The notes under the pieces: generated by a model
What the model was told of the DNA's origin: nothing
Database searches by the model: none
Seen by the model: the letters and a program-made list of their open reading frames with translations, nothing else
Assembly: GCF_036826855.1 (NCBI RefSeq)
Contig: NZ_CP104578.1
Location: 5,491,501 to 5,555,500, forward strand
DNA: 64,000 nt
Origin: Streptomyces sp. SJL17-4
GTDB taxonomy: Bacteria > Actinomycetota > Actinomycetes > Streptomycetales > Streptomycetaceae
Direction: 5' to 3'
Program-made: the position numbers and the translations under genes
In this document: piece after piece, positions 51,798-61,063 of the stretch
Layout of the letters: each line of letters starts with the position of its first letter
Numbering within the stretch: the stretch's first letter is position 1

Positions 51798-51819
51798 GGC
51801 GTTGTCTAGAATTGCCTCC

Positions 51820-52428
51820 ATGGCCACCACCCCGACCACGACCAGGACCGCCACCGGCAGGACCGATGCCCCGACGCGGCGCGAGCAGATCCTCAAAGAG
51901 GCCGCCCGCCTCTTCGCCGAGCGTGGCTTCCACGGCGTGGGCGTGGACGAGATAGGGGCCGCGGTCGGCATCAGCGGCCCCGGTCTCTACCGTCACTTCC
52001 CCGGCAAGGACGCGATGCTCGCCGAGCTCCTCGTCGGCATCAGCGAGCGCCTCCTCGACGGCGGTCTGCTCCGGGCCGGCGAGACGACCGGCGACCCCGA
52101 GGCCCTGCTCGGCGCCCTCATCGACGGGCACATCGACTTCGCCCTCGACGACCGCCCGCTGATCACCCTCCACGACCGCGAGCTCGACCGCCTGAAGGAC
52201 GAGGACCGCAAGCGCGTACGGCAGCTCCAGCGGCAGTACGTGGAACTGTGGGTGGCGGTGGTGCGGGAGCTGTACCCGGACGCGGGGGAATCGGAGGCGC
52301 GGACGGCCGTCCACGCCGTCTTCGGCCTCCTCAACTCGACCCCCCACCTCGCGGCCCTCGGTCGCGGCCCGATGGAATCCCTGCTGCGCCGCCTCGCCCA
52401 TGGGGCGTTCGGGGCGCTGGCCGGCTAG
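51820..52428 (+). CDS. TetR-family repressor of acyl-CoA catabolism operon
   Basis: This 202-residue regulator has an N-terminal helix-turn-helix (RREQILKEAARLFAERGFHG, then IGAAVGISGPGLYRHFPGKD). The C-terminal part is of the type found beside acyl-CoA genes. ATG at 51820 or 51802 are both possible. The divergent position and shared dyads indicate repression of the leucine-degradation operon, probably relieved by an acyl-CoA; that ligand is inference. Confidence 0.88.
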   Translation: MATTPTTTRTATGRTDAPTRREQILKEAARLFAERGFHGVGVDEIGAAVGISGPGLYRHFPGKDAMLAELLVGISERLLDGGLLRAGETTGDPEALLGALIDGHIDFALDDRPLITLHDRELDRLKDEDRKRVRQLQRQYVELWVAVVRELYPDAGESEARTAVHAVFGLLNSTPHLAALGRGPMESLLRRLAHGAFGALAG

Positions 52429-52516
52429 TCACCGGCTCGTGCCCGGCCAGTCCCCGGCGGGTCCACGGGACGGAACGATTGCCCACAACAGGTCGGCGTC
52501 CTCCAGAATGAGCCCC

Positions 52517-53290
52517 ATGCCGATACTCAGCCGCGCCGCCCTTGTCGAGCACCTCGTCCGTACCCGGATCGCGGGAGACGTCGCCACCCCGCGCGACAAC
52601 AACCTCTCCCACTACCGCAAGCTCGCCAACGGCGACCGGCACTACTGGCTCGGCCTGGAGCTCGGTGACCGCTGGACCGACGAGCAGGACGTGCTCGCCG
52701 TGATGGCCGAGCGCTGCGGTGTCATCGACGACCCGGCGCACCGGGCCGGGCAGGACACCATCGACCCCGAGCTCACCGTGGACGGCCTGGAGCGGATGGC
52801 CGCCCGGCTGCGCAAGGCAGCCGCCGGCAAGGAGCGGGTCCTCTTCGCGACCGGCCACCCCGGCTCGCTGATCGACGTGCACAGCCGGGTCGCGGCGGCG
52901 CTGCGCGCGCAGGGCTGTGACATCGTCCGCATCCCCGGGGGGCTCATCGCCGACGAGGGGTACGTCGTGCAGTTCGCCGACGTCGCCGTCTTCGAGCGCG
53001 GGGCGAGCCTCTGGCACACCCACTCCCCGGAGCCGATGAACGCGATCCTGGACGCGCTCGGCGAGGACGGGCGCCCGGACCTGGTGATCGCGGACCACGG
53101 CTGGGCCGGGCGGGCGGGGCAGTGGGGGATCGACTCCGTGGGGTACGCGGACTGCAACGACCCCGCGCTCTTCCTCGGTGAGGCGGAGGGGACGATGCAG
53201 GTCACGATTCCGCTGGACGACCATGTCCTGGACCCGCGCTTCTACGAGCCGATGACGACGTACACCCTGAACGCGGCCGGCCTGCTCTGA
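52517..53290 (+). CDS. Conserved phosphatase-like protein
   Basis: This 257-residue soluble protein belongs to a family commonly annotated as phosphatase in Streptomyces. Visible conserved segments are RDNNLSHYRKLANGDRHYWLGLELG, VLFATGHPGSLIDVHSRVA and PDLVIADHGWAGRAGQWGIDSVGYADCNDP. Asp/His-rich strands suggest a metal or phosphate site, but no standard catalytic motif is complete. ATG at 52517 is preferred, with 52508 possible. The substrate is unknown. Confidence 0.6.
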   Translation: MPILSRAALVEHLVRTRIAGDVATPRDNNLSHYRKLANGDRHYWLGLELGDRWTDEQDVLAVMAERCGVIDDPAHRAGQDTIDPELTVDGLERMAARLRKAAAGKERVLFATGHPGSLIDVHSRVAAALRAQGCDIVRIPGGLIADEGYVVQFADVAVFERGASLWHTHSPEPMNAILDALGEDGRPDLVIADHGWAGRAGQWGIDSVGYADCNDPALFLGEAEGTMQVTIPLDDHVLDPRFYEPMTTYTLNAAGLL

Positions 53291-53347
53291 CGGCCCGAGC
53301 GCCCCGGACCGGGTCACGGGACCGGGTCACGGGACCGGAAGACGGGA

Positions 53348-53376
53348 ACGCCCCGCGCCGAGGCGGCGCGGGGCGT
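53348..53376. terminator. Hairpin after phosphatase-like gene
   Basis: ACGCCCCGCGCCG pairs perfectly with 53364-53376 across a 3-base loop, between two convergent genes. Confidence 0.8.
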
Positions 53377-53411
53377 CCGTGTCGGGGCGGCGCGGGGCGT
53401 CCGTGTTGGGG
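53364..53411. repeat. 24-bp tandem duplication of terminator arm
   Basis: The right arm of the terminator and the following 11 bases are repeated directly (53364-53387 and 53388-53411) with one substitution. The second copy can compete for the same left arm. Confidence 0.85.
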
Positions 53412-53435
53412 CGCCTCCCCCTTGCGGTGAGGGGA

Positions 53436-55640
53436 TCAGAAGACGACGGGGCCGGGGGTGCCGTACGCGGAGCTGTACGGCGAGACGACGTCGAGGTACC
53501 TTCCGCGCCCGAACGGGGCCTTCCAGTCACCGGTGCCCTTGTAGACGTGGAGCAGCGAGGACTCCGGGGATCCGCTCTCCGCGATCAGGTCCGCCCGGCC
53601 GTCCCGGTCCACATCGCCGATGTTGACGATGTGCCGGAACTGGCTCCACCCGCCGCCGACCTTGGTGCGCGGCGCGAACGTGCCGTCCCCCTTTCCGAGG
53701 TACAGCCACAGGTTGCCGTTCCGGTCGCGGGCCAGGAGGTCGCCGGTCTTCGCGCCGCCGATGTCGCCCGGGGCGGTGAGCAGGTCGTACGTGTTCCACC
53801 CGCCGCCGACGCGGACGCGCGGCGCGAACGGCTTGGCGGCGTCGCCGGTGGCCTTGTACAGCCACAGGACGCCTCCCGTGTCGGTGGCGACGAGGTCGGG
53901 GCGGCCGTCGCCGGTCAGGTCGGAGCCCGCCGCGAACGTCGTGTACACGCCCCAGCCGGAGCCGATCCGGACCCGCTGCGAAAGGGAGTGGCCCGTGCCC
54001 GAGTAGAGCCACAGCACGCCCTGCTTGTCGCGGGCGACGACGTCCGCGTACGGGGTCGCGTCGAGGTTCCCGGCGGACAGCAGCCGGTCGTACGCGAACC
54101 AGCCGCCGCCCCGCTCGGTCCGCTCCCACGGCTTCTCCGACTGCGCGACGAACTGCCGGACGTCGTACGAGGCGAGGTGGCCCGAGCTGTCGCGGACGAG
54201 CAGGTCGGGGGAGCCGCTGTCCGAGTAGTCGTGCGGGGCGGTGCCGCTCGCGACCTGGAGGGTGCCGGTCCGCTCGACCTGCCCGCCGACGCCGTTGAGC
54301 GGGGTGGCGGTGACCTGCCACGCGTAGGCGCCGTTGTACGCGGCGGTCCCGTTCGAGAAGGTCCCGTCCCACGCGAAGGCGGCCTCGGCGTCCGTCCCCA
54401 GAAGCCCCTTGTCGGCCGTCCAGGTCTTCCCCGTCGCCTTGTGCGTCAGCCGCAGGCTCACCCTCACGTCGCCCCGGCTGAGCTTCCACCGCAGCACCGC
54501 CTCGGACCCGGCCGTGCCGAAACCGGCGGTGGCGGGCACCTGCTCGTCCACGACCGAGACCGGAGTCCTCGCGCCGTTGGTCGCCACCTGGGTGACGGAG
54601 GGCCGGCCCTCCGGGGCGAGAGCGATCCGGTACAGGCCGTCGCCGTGCTCCGCAGTGCTGCCCTGCGCCAGCAGGTCGTCGCCGGACCCCGACACGCCCC
54701 CCACGTCGCCGAGGAGGCCGGCGGTCGTGCCGTCCTTGAGGGAGACGGCCGAGAGCTCCTTGTCGGACACGCCGTACACGACCCAGTCCCCGAGCAGGTT
54801 GACCGGAACGTGGAAGCCGCCGTGGGTCTCGAAGGTGGTGTGCCGCGTCGTGCCCGCCGCACCCCGGAGGGCCGTCACCAGGGTCACGGAGCCGTCGGGG
54901 TCGCTCTCGGACCAGGCCAGGTGGGTGGCCGAGACAGCGACCTCGGACGCGTGGTAGAGGCGGGGTACGGGCCGGTCCTCGACGACCTTCGCCCCGGCGA
55001 GGTCGACGACGGCGAGGTGCTCCACGTCCGAGACGTACCGGACGACGAGGACACCGGAGGGGGAGTACGTGAGGTCCCGGATGTGCGCGTCGGCGGGCAG
55101 GCCCTGCACCTGGCGGTGCACGACCGCGTCCCCGGGCTTGGAGACGAGGTGGAGGCTGTTGCCGGCGCGGACCATGACGAGGGTGTCACGCGCGACCTGC
55201 CGGAGTTCCGCCCCCTCGCCCACGGAGCTGGTGTCGATGTCGACGGGCTCGCCGCCCGCCATGTCCAGGAGCCGGTAGCTGCTTCCCCCTGTCTGCACCG
55301 CGACGAGGTCGCTGTCCGTCGCTGCCGTGGGGTTGACGTGGTCGGGGGCGCCCTTGGGCAGGGTGGTCACGGCCCCGTCCGCGGCCCGGCGCCACTGCCA
55401 GCTGGTGGTCAGGCCGTCGCTGGAACCGGCCCAGGTCAGGAACCCGGTGGAGCCGCCGCCGTGCAGCTGCTCGTTGAAGCCGAGGGCGAAGGGGCCCGCC
55501 TGCTGCTCCGCCGATGCGGCGGTGACCGCTCGTGGGGCGGCGAGGGCGGGGGTGGCGGCCAGGGCCGTCCCGGCTGTCACGGCGAGGGTGACGGTGACGG
55601 CGACGGCGAGGTTCCGGCCGGCCGGGCTGAGGTGCTTCAA
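53436..55640 (-). CDS. Large secreted FG-GAP/VCBS repeat protein
   Basis: This 734-residue secreted protein has a signal peptide at residues 1-35 (NLAVAVTVTLAVTAGTALA core). A beta-propeller-like region follows (to about 430), then an Ig-like FlgD segment (WDGTFSNGTAAYNGAYAWQV) and a C-terminal block of FG-GAP repeats (SGSPDLLVRDSSGHLASYDV; DLTGDGRPDLVATDTGGVLW; DVDRDGRADLIAESG). The start is TTG at 55640 with GGAGG just upstream; a longer frame to 55709 runs through a perfect hairpin and is rejected. Role unknown, probably surface binding or recognition. Confidence 0.82.
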   Translation of the reverse strand: MKHLSPAGRNLAVAVTVTLAVTAGTALAATPALAAPRAVTAASAEQQAGPFALGFNEQLHGGGSTGFLTWAGSSDGLTTSWQWRRAADGAVTTLPKGAPDHVNPTAATDSDLVAVQTGGSSYRLLDMAGGEPVDIDTSSVGEGAELRQVARDTLVMVRAGNSLHLVSKPGDAVVHRQVQGLPADAHIRDLTYSPSGVLVVRYVSDVEHLAVVDLAGAKVVEDRPVPRLYHASEVAVSATHLAWSESDPDGSVTLVTALRGAAGTTRHTTFETHGGFHVPVNLLGDWVVYGVSDKELSAVSLKDGTTAGLLGDVGGVSGSGDDLLAQGSTAEHGDGLYRIALAPEGRPSVTQVATNGARTPVSVVDEQVPATAGFGTAGSEAVLRWKLSRGDVRVSLRLTHKATGKTWTADKGLLGTDAEAAFAWDGTFSNGTAAYNGAYAWQVTATPLNGVGGQVERTGTLQVASGTAPHDYSDSGSPDLLVRDSSGHLASYDVRQFVAQSEKPWERTERGGGWFAYDRLLSAGNLDATPYADVVARDKQGVLWLYSGTGHSLSQRVRIGSGWGVYTTFAAGSDLTGDGRPDLVATDTGGVLWLYKATGDAAKPFAPRVRVGGGWNTYDLLTAPGDIGGAKTGDLLARDRNGNLWLYLGKGDGTFAPRTKVGGGWSQFRHIVNIGDVDRDGRADLIAESGSPESSLLHVYKGTGDWKAPFGRGRYLDVVSPYSSAYGTPGPVVF

Positions 55641-55655
55641 GGGGCTTCCTCCGGG

Positions 55656-55689
55656 CTGTGGTTGTGGCGTCCCTACGCCACAACCACAG
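55656..55689. promoter_or_regulatory. Perfect 15-bp leader hairpin
   Basis: CTGTGGTTGTGGCGT pairs with 55675-55689 across a 4-base loop, six bases upstream of the ribosome binding site of the FG-GAP protein gene. It could be an operator or an RNA stem controlling translation. Confidence 0.65.
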
Positions 55690-55757
55690 GACCCGCGACA
55701 GCCGTGCAAGGTTGTACGACATCCGGCATCCGACGTCCGGAAAGAAGATCGAATCCG

Positions 55758-56726
55758 TCAGATCGGGCCCGGACCGGAGGGCCGCCGGTCCCGGCGCTGC
55801 TCCACACCCGGCGTCGGGTCCAGGTAGACGCGGCGGATCTGGGGGAAGCGTTCGCGGAGTTGGGACTCCGCGTCCTCGCACGCCCACTCCACCTGCTCCG
55901 CCGACGCCACGTCCCTGAAGTCGACCTTCGCCGCGATCAGGGCCTCGCCCGGCCCCTGGATCAGGGTCGTCAGGTCCAGGACGTCCACCACGTGCGGGAC
56001 GGAGAGGAGTTCCTCGCGGATCTCCGTCCGGATGTGCTTGGGGAGCGGGCGGCCGATGAGGAGTTCGGCGTTGGAGCGGCCGAGGACCCACGCCACGTAC
56101 ACGAGCAGCACGCCGATGAGGATCGACGCGACGCCGTCCCAGACGCCGGAGCCGGTGATCTGGCCGCCGAGCAGGCCGCCCGCCGCCAGCATCAGGCCGG
56201 CCAGGGCGGCGGAGTCCTCCATCACCACCGCTTTCACGGTGGTGTCGGGGGTGAGGCGGAGATAGCGGGCGAAGGGGGTGCGGGCCCGTTCCGCCTCGGC
56301 CCGCATCTGCCTGACGCCGGTCCGGAGGGAGTAGCCCTCCAGGACGAAGGCGACGCCGAGCACGATGTACGAGACCAGCGGGTCGCCCAACTCCTCGCCG
56401 TGGGTGAGGGTGTGGATGCCGTCGTAGACGGAGAAGACCGCGCCGCCGACGAAGGTGGCCACGGCCGCGAGCAGCGCCCAGACGTAGCGTTCGCCCGCGT
56501 AGCCCACCGGGTGGTCCTCGTCGGCCGGTCTGTCGCTCCGCTTCAGCGCGGTGAGCAGCATGACCTCGGTGACGGTGTCGGCGACCGAGTGGGCGGCCTC
56601 CGACAGCATCGCGCTGGACCCGCTGACGACACCGGCGACGGCCTTGGCGGCGGCGATCCCCAGATTCGCCACCGCCGCCACGATCACCGTGAACGTGCTC
56701 TCACCGTTCTCCGACTGCTCTGCCAT
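55758..56726 (-). CDS. Cation diffusion facilitator (CDF) transporter
   Basis: This 322-residue protein has six membrane segments. The metal site motif is in AMLSEAAHSVADTVTEV (H and D two turns apart), with DEDHPVGYAGERY between helices 2 and 3 as in CDF proteins, and VMEDSAALAGLMLA in helix 5. A C-terminal cytoplasmic domain (VPHVVDVLDLTTLIQGPGEA) follows. It exports divalent metals, possibly Zn, Co or Mn. It lies between the FG-GAP gene and the thioesterase gene on the same strand. Confidence 0.9.
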   Translation of the reverse strand: MAEQSENGESTFTVIVAAVANLGIAAAKAVAGVVSGSSAMLSEAAHSVADTVTEVMLLTALKRSDRPADEDHPVGYAGERYVWALLAAVATFVGGAVFSVYDGIHTLTHGEELGDPLVSYIVLGVAFVLEGYSLRTGVRQMRAEAERARTPFARYLRLTPDTTVKAVVMEDSAALAGLMLAAGGLLGGQITGSGVWDGVASILIGVLLVYVAWVLGRSNAELLIGRPLPKHIRTEIREELLSVPHVVDVLDLTTLIQGPGEALIAAKVDFRDVASAEQVEWACEDAESQLRERFPQIRRVYLDPTPGVEQRRDRRPSGPGPI

Positions 56727-56750
56727 GACATCGGACGTTATGTCCGATCA

Positions 56751-57620
56751 TCAGCGCGGCACGCGAACGACACCCTCCTGGATGACCGAGATGGCGAGCC
56801 TGCCGTCCTGTGTGTAGATCCGGGCCTGGCCCAGGCCGCGTCCGCCGGACGCGGTCGGCGACTCCTGGTCGTACAGGAGCCATTCGTCGGCCCTGAAGGG
56901 GCGGTGGAACCACATCGCGTGGTCCAGGGACGCCCCGACGACGTCCCCGACGGCCCAGCCGCCCCGCCCGTGCGCGAGCAGGACGGAGTCGAGCAGCGTC
57001 ATGTCGGAGACGTACGTGGCGAGGACGACGTGGAGGAGAGGATCGTCGGCCAGCTTGCCGTTGGTGCGGAACCAGACCTGGGAGCGCGGCTCGCGCGGCT
57101 CCCCGACCGAGCCCCACGGCGGGACCTCGGCGTAGCGGAGGTCGACGGCGGCCCTGGCCTCGATCAGCCGGTCCGCGACCTCGCGGGGGAGGTGCCGGGG
57201 CAGCATCTCGGCCGGTGTGGGGAGCGACTCCGGGTCCGGCGCGGCCGGCATGTCCGCCTGGTGGTCCAGCCCTTCCTCGTACGTCTGGAAGGAGGCGGAC
57301 AGATGGAAGATCGGCTGCCCGTGCTGGACGGCGACGACCCGGCGGGTGGCGAAGGAGCGTCCGTCGCGGATGCGGTCGACCGTGTAGACGATCGGCGCGC
57401 CCGGGTCCCCGGGACGCAGGAAGTACGCGTGGAGCGAGTGCGCCAGGCGGTCTTCCGGGACCGTCCGCCCCGCCGCCACCAGGGCCTGGGCGGCCACCTG
57501 GCCGCCGAAGACACGGGGGACGAGCGCGGAGCGGGACTCGCCCCGGAAGATGTCCCGCTCGATCCGCTCCAGGTCGAGCAGATCGAGCAGGCCATCCAGG
57601 GCGCTGTGCGCGTCGGGCAC
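56751..57620 (-). CDS. tesB: Acyl-CoA thioesterase II
   Basis: This 289-residue double-hotdog enzyme contains RVFGGQVAAQALVAAGRTV, SLHAYFLRPGDPGAPIVYTV and, in the second hotdog, DHAMWFHRPFRADEWLLYDQ, the TesB signature with catalytic Asp, Gln and Thr/Ser positions. It hydrolyses acyl-CoA esters. It lies six bases after the acyl-CoA dehydrogenase stop, so the two are cotranscribed. Confidence 0.93.
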   Translation of the reverse strand: MPDAHSALDGLLDLLDLERIERDIFRGESRSALVPRVFGGQVAAQALVAAGRTVPEDRLAHSLHAYFLRPGDPGAPIVYTVDRIRDGRSFATRRVVAVQHGQPIFHLSASFQTYEEGLDHQADMPAAPDPESLPTPAEMLPRHLPREVADRLIEARAAVDLRYAEVPPWGSVGEPREPRSQVWFRTNGKLADDPLLHVVLATYVSDMTLLDSVLLAHGRGGWAVGDVVGASLDHAMWFHRPFRADEWLLYDQESPTASGGRGLGQARIYTQDGRLAISVIQEGVVRVPR

Positions 57621-57626
57621 CTGGAC

Positions 57627-58784
57627 CTACAGGCCCATCGACTTGGCGATGATCGACTTCATGATCTCGCTGGTGCCGCCGTAGATGCGGTTGACGCGGT
57701 TGTCGGCGTACAGGCGCGCGATCGGGTACTCGTTCATGTAGCCGTAGCCGCCGTGCAGCTGGAGGCAGCGGTCGATGACGCGGTGCGCGACCTCGGTGCA
57801 GAAGAGCTTGGCGCTCGCGGCCTCGGCCGGGGACAGCTCGCCCGCGTCCAGGGCCTCCAGGGCGCGGTCGGCGACGGCCTCGGCGGCGTCGACCTCGGCC
57901 TGGCAGGCGGCCAGCTCGAACTTGGTGTTCTGGAAGTGTGCGACCGGCTTGCCGAAGACGGTGCGGTCCTGCACGTACTCCTTGGCGAACCGGACGGCGG
58001 CCTTGGCCTGCGCGTACGCGCCGAAGGCGATGCCCCAGCGCTCGGAGGCGAGGTTGTGGCCGAGGTAGTAGAAGCCCTTGCCCTCCTCGCCCATCAGGTC
58101 CTCGACCGGGACCTTGACGTCGACGAACGCGAGCTCGGCGGTGTCGGAGGTGCGCAGGCCCAGCTTGTCCAGCTTGCGGCCGATGGAGTAGCCCTCGGAC
58201 TTGGTGTCCACGGCGAAGAGGGAGATGCCGAAGCGGCGGTCCTCGGCCGTCGGGGCGGACGTACGGGCGCAGACGATCACGCGGTCGGCGTGGACGCCAC
58301 CGGTGATGAAGGTCTTGGAGCCGTTGAGGACGTAGTGCGTGCCGTCCTCGGAGAGCTTGGCGGTGGTCTTCATGCCCGCGACGTCGGAGCCGGTGCCCGG
58401 CTCGGTCATCGCGAGGGCCCACATCTCCTCGCCGGTGACGAACTTCGGCAGGTAGCGCTTCTTCTGGTCGCCGGTGGCGAGCATCTTGATGTACGGCAGG
58501 GCGAGCAGCACGTGGACACCGGAGCCGCCGAACTGCACACCCGCGCGCGAGGTCTCCTCGTAGAGGACGGCCTCGAACTTGTGGGTGTCCAGGCCCGCGC
58601 CGCCGAACTCCTCGGGCACGTTGATGCCGAAGACGCCCAGCTCGCCGAGCTTGTCGTAGAACTCGCGCGGCGCCTGGCCGGCCGCGAACCACTCGTCGTA
58701 GACCGGGACGACCTCGGCCTCGATGAAGGCGCGGATGGTCTCCCGGAACGCCTCGTGGTCCTCGTTGAATACGGTACGGCGCAC
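57627..58784 (-). CDS. Acyl-CoA dehydrogenase
   Basis: This 385-residue flavoenzyme contains WALAMTEPGTGSDVAGMKTT, FITGGVHADRVIV, and C-terminal CLQLHGGYGYMNEYPIARLY followed by IYGGTSEIMKSIIAKSMGL. It is of the long-chain/general actinobacterial type, distinct from the branched-chain enzyme at 46 kb. GTG at 58784 has GGAGGA six bases upstream. It is paired with thioesterase II. Confidence 0.93.
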   Translation of the reverse strand: MRRTVFNEDHEAFRETIRAFIEAEVVPVYDEWFAAGQAPREFYDKLGELGVFGINVPEEFGGAGLDTHKFEAVLYEETSRAGVQFGGSGVHVLLALPYIKMLATGDQKKRYLPKFVTGEEMWALAMTEPGTGSDVAGMKTTAKLSEDGTHYVLNGSKTFITGGVHADRVIVCARTSAPTAEDRRFGISLFAVDTKSEGYSIGRKLDKLGLRTSDTAELAFVDVKVPVEDLMGEEGKGFYYLGHNLASERWGIAFGAYAQAKAAVRFAKEYVQDRTVFGKPVAHFQNTKFELAACQAEVDAAEAVADRALEALDAGELSPAEAASAKLFCTEVAHRVIDRCLQLHGGYGYMNEYPIARLYADNRVNRIYGGTSEIMKSIIAKSMGL

Positions 58785-58872
58785 GAGCCGTCCTCCTTCG
58801 GGTCCTGTCCTGGTCCGGCCCGCGCCCTGTCTAAGCGCTTGCTCAGCCTCGTCCCTCGAAGTTACCCAGCGG

Positions 58873-60099
58873 TCACCCGCTCTGTCCAGAGCTCTCGCCT
58901 GTGATCCAGCGCCTACCGTCGGAGTCGTACGCGTGGACCGGCCGCCCTCCGGCCCCGCTGGTACGGAACGGCTCCCCGTCGCGGTCCGCGATCCGGACCG
59001 TGCCCGTGCGGCCCCCGGCGCTCCACACCAGCTCCAGGTACCAGCGGCAGTCGCAGCGTGCGGCACCGGCGATGACGAGCAGTTCCTCGGGGTCCGTCGC
59101 GGTGACCGCGTAGGGGAAGGAGACGGCGGGGATCGTCCGGCCCTCGGCGCCGGAGGCGTCGTAGCCGTCCAGCGACCGCGCCACCGGCCGCGGCCGGTCG
59201 AGGTCCACCTCGAAACGGCGCGGCGTCACCGCCCCACCGCACCCGTCGTCCATCCGGTACGCCGCCCACGGCAGCGGCGCGCCCCGCTCCACCACCCGCA
59301 CGTGCAGCGCCTGGAGCACCACCGCCGCCGCGCCCTTCCCCTGCACGGACACCCGCACCAGAGTCTCCCCGCCGTCCACGGCCCCCTGTGCCGTCGCCCA
59401 GCTCCGCGCGTCGGCCACCTCCGGCGGGGGAGGGGGCGTCCGCTCCACGAGGTAGGTGTGGCCGCACCCGTTCTTCCAGATGTGCGAGTCGACCGTCCAC
59501 GTCAGTGGCGCCGGTGGTTCGGCGGCCCGCTCCCGGGTCTTCCCGGGCAGGAGTACGGCTCCGAGCGTCATCGTCCCCACGACCGCCAGCGTCCCGCCGA
59601 CCAAGCCCACCCATCCCCACCGGCGCCTCCGTCGCTCGGACGGGAGGCCCGGCACGCGCGCGTGCACGGGTTCCAGTTCGGGCCCGGTCTCGGACGCGGG
59701 CGCGGGCTCAGGTTCGGGTCCGGTCTCGGACACAGGCTCGGGCTCGGACGCAGACTCCGGGGCGGGCGCGGACGCGGGCGCGGGCTCCGGTGCCGGCCTC
59801 GGTTCCGGGCCGGGTCCGGGCTCCGTGTCGGGCTCCGGCACCGGAGGGCGACGGGTGCGGTCCGCGCGGCCCCAGGCCACCTCCAGGGCGCGCCGCTCCT
59901 CCTCGTCCGCCCCGCACAGCAGGGCGAGGCGGTCGACCACGGCGAACTCCTCCGGGACGGTCGCGCCCGAGCAGTAGCGGTGGAGGGTGGACGCGCTGAC
60001 GCTCAGGCGCCGGCCCAGCGCCTCGTAACTGCGCCCGTCCCGCGCCTTCAGTGCGCGCACGAGCCGCGCGAACTCCTCGACGGCGGCGTCCTTCGGCAT
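58873..60099 (-). CDS. Membrane-spanning HTH protein with extracellular domain
   Basis: The protein has 408 residues. A cytoplasmic XRE-like helix-turn-helix (about 8-75; RSYEALGRRLSVSASTLHRY) is followed by a Pro/Glu-rich linker of about 60 residues. One membrane segment follows (WGWVGLVGGTLAVVGTMTLGAVLLP), then an extracellular domain of about 200 residues with four cysteines (CGHTYLVE, CGGAV, ARCDCRW). This layout would link an outside signal to DNA or protein binding inside without a kinase. ATG at 60099 has GAGGGGG seven bases upstream. It is divergent from a secreted sensor-like protein. Confidence 0.78.
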   Translation of the reverse strand: MPKDAAVEEFARLVRALKARDGRSYEALGRRLSVSASTLHRYCSGATVPEEFAVVDRLALLCGADEEERRALEVAWGRADRTRRPPVPEPDTEPGPGPEPRPAPEPAPASAPAPESASEPEPVSETGPEPEPAPASETGPELEPVHARVPGLPSERRRRRWGWVGLVGGTLAVVGTMTLGAVLLPGKTRERAAEPPAPLTWTVDSHIWKNGCGHTYLVERTPPPPPEVADARSWATAQGAVDGGETLVRVSVQGKGAAAVVLQALHVRVVERGAPLPWAAYRMDDGCGGAVTPRRFEVDLDRPRPVARSLDGYDASGAEGRTIPAVSFPYAVTATDPEELLVIAGAARCDCRWYLELVWSAGGRTGTVRIADRDGEPFRTSGAGGRPVHAYDSDGRRWITGESSGQSG

Positions 60100-60263
60100 T
60101 CCATCCCCCTCGACCCTGCGTCCCACCCCTTACGTCCTTGCACGTCAGCGGGGGTGGAATGGTTCCGGGACGGATGGTGGGCGCGTCACCGTTGCAGGGC
60201 GGCGGGCGCCGGCCCGACGCTGGTTGAGCACTGACCGAACGACCCGACGGGGGATCCACCACC

Positions 60264-60872
60264 ATGAACAAGCTCCGTACCGCACTCGCCACCGCCGCCG
60301 CTGCCGCCCTGGGCCTCGCGGCCCTCGCCACGGCCCCGGCGCAGGCCGCCGCCCAGCCCGCCTTCCTCGCCGCCTCCCAGATGCCGCCGTCGTCGACGCC
60401 GTGGACCGCCACCCAGGTCTTCACCGGCGTCCCGGAGAACGGCGGCGTCCTCTGCGCCCCGTACAAGATCCCGGCGCAGAACACCCGTTACCGCGAGTTC
60501 AGCACCGAGCTCGACACCAACGGCGTCCAGGTCGCCACCGTCGCCCGCACCGAGGCCGACGCCGTGAAGCTGGTCGACACCCTCCGCAAGGCCCTCGCCG
60601 GCTGCGGCCCTCTGCTGGAGCGGCAGAACCCGGGCCTGCACGCCGTCAGCGCCGCCCACGGCAAGCTCGCCGTCGAGGAGGGCGCCTGGGTCTACAGCCT
60701 GGACACCGCCGACCCGGAGGTCGGCAACACCGACATCCACCTCTTCTCCGTCGGCCGCGACGGCCGCACCGTCACCCTCGTCCGCTGGGGTCAGATGGGC
60801 GACTTCAAGGACGCTCCGCTGACGGCCTTCAAGGCGACGACCCGTACGGCCGTGAACAAGCTCTGGCCCTGA
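60264..60872 (+). CDS. Secreted sensor-domain-like protein
   Basis: This 202-residue secreted protein has a signal peptide at residues 1-28 (ending AQAAAQ). The mature part resembles the extracellular PknH-like sensor domain of actinobacteria: two cysteines (GVLCAPYK and AGCGPLLER), the strand-helix unit VATVARTEADAVKLVDTLRK, and TVTLVRWGQMGDFKDAPLTAF at the end. The divergent membrane HTH protein may respond to it. Function unproven. Confidence 0.7.
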   Translation: MNKLRTALATAAAAALGLAALATAPAQAAAQPAFLAASQMPPSSTPWTATQVFTGVPENGGVLCAPYKIPAQNTRYREFSTELDTNGVQVATVARTEADAVKLVDTLRKALAGCGPLLERQNPGLHAVSAAHGKLAVEEGAWVYSLDTADPEVGNTDIHLFSVGRDGRTVTLVRWGQMGDFKDAPLTAFKATTRTAVNKLWP

Positions 60873-61063
60873 CACGGTGTCACCCCGACGCGTCCTTGAC
60901 TACTCGGAGTGACGGTAGGGTCGCAGAGTACCGCCATTCGGGGGATACTGGGACATGGGTTTCCGACGTCGGCACGCTCGCGCGTGGAGCCGAGCAGCCC
61001 AACTGTCATCAGACCGGTACCGGTCGGGGGGACCGTTTCGAATGTGATGCGAAAGGACGCGTC

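Noticed and set aside
53379..58904. An 1841-residue rightward open frame
   Set aside because: It runs antisense through four well-supported leftward genes and has no domain; composition is Gly/Val/Arg/Asp-rich shadow sequence.
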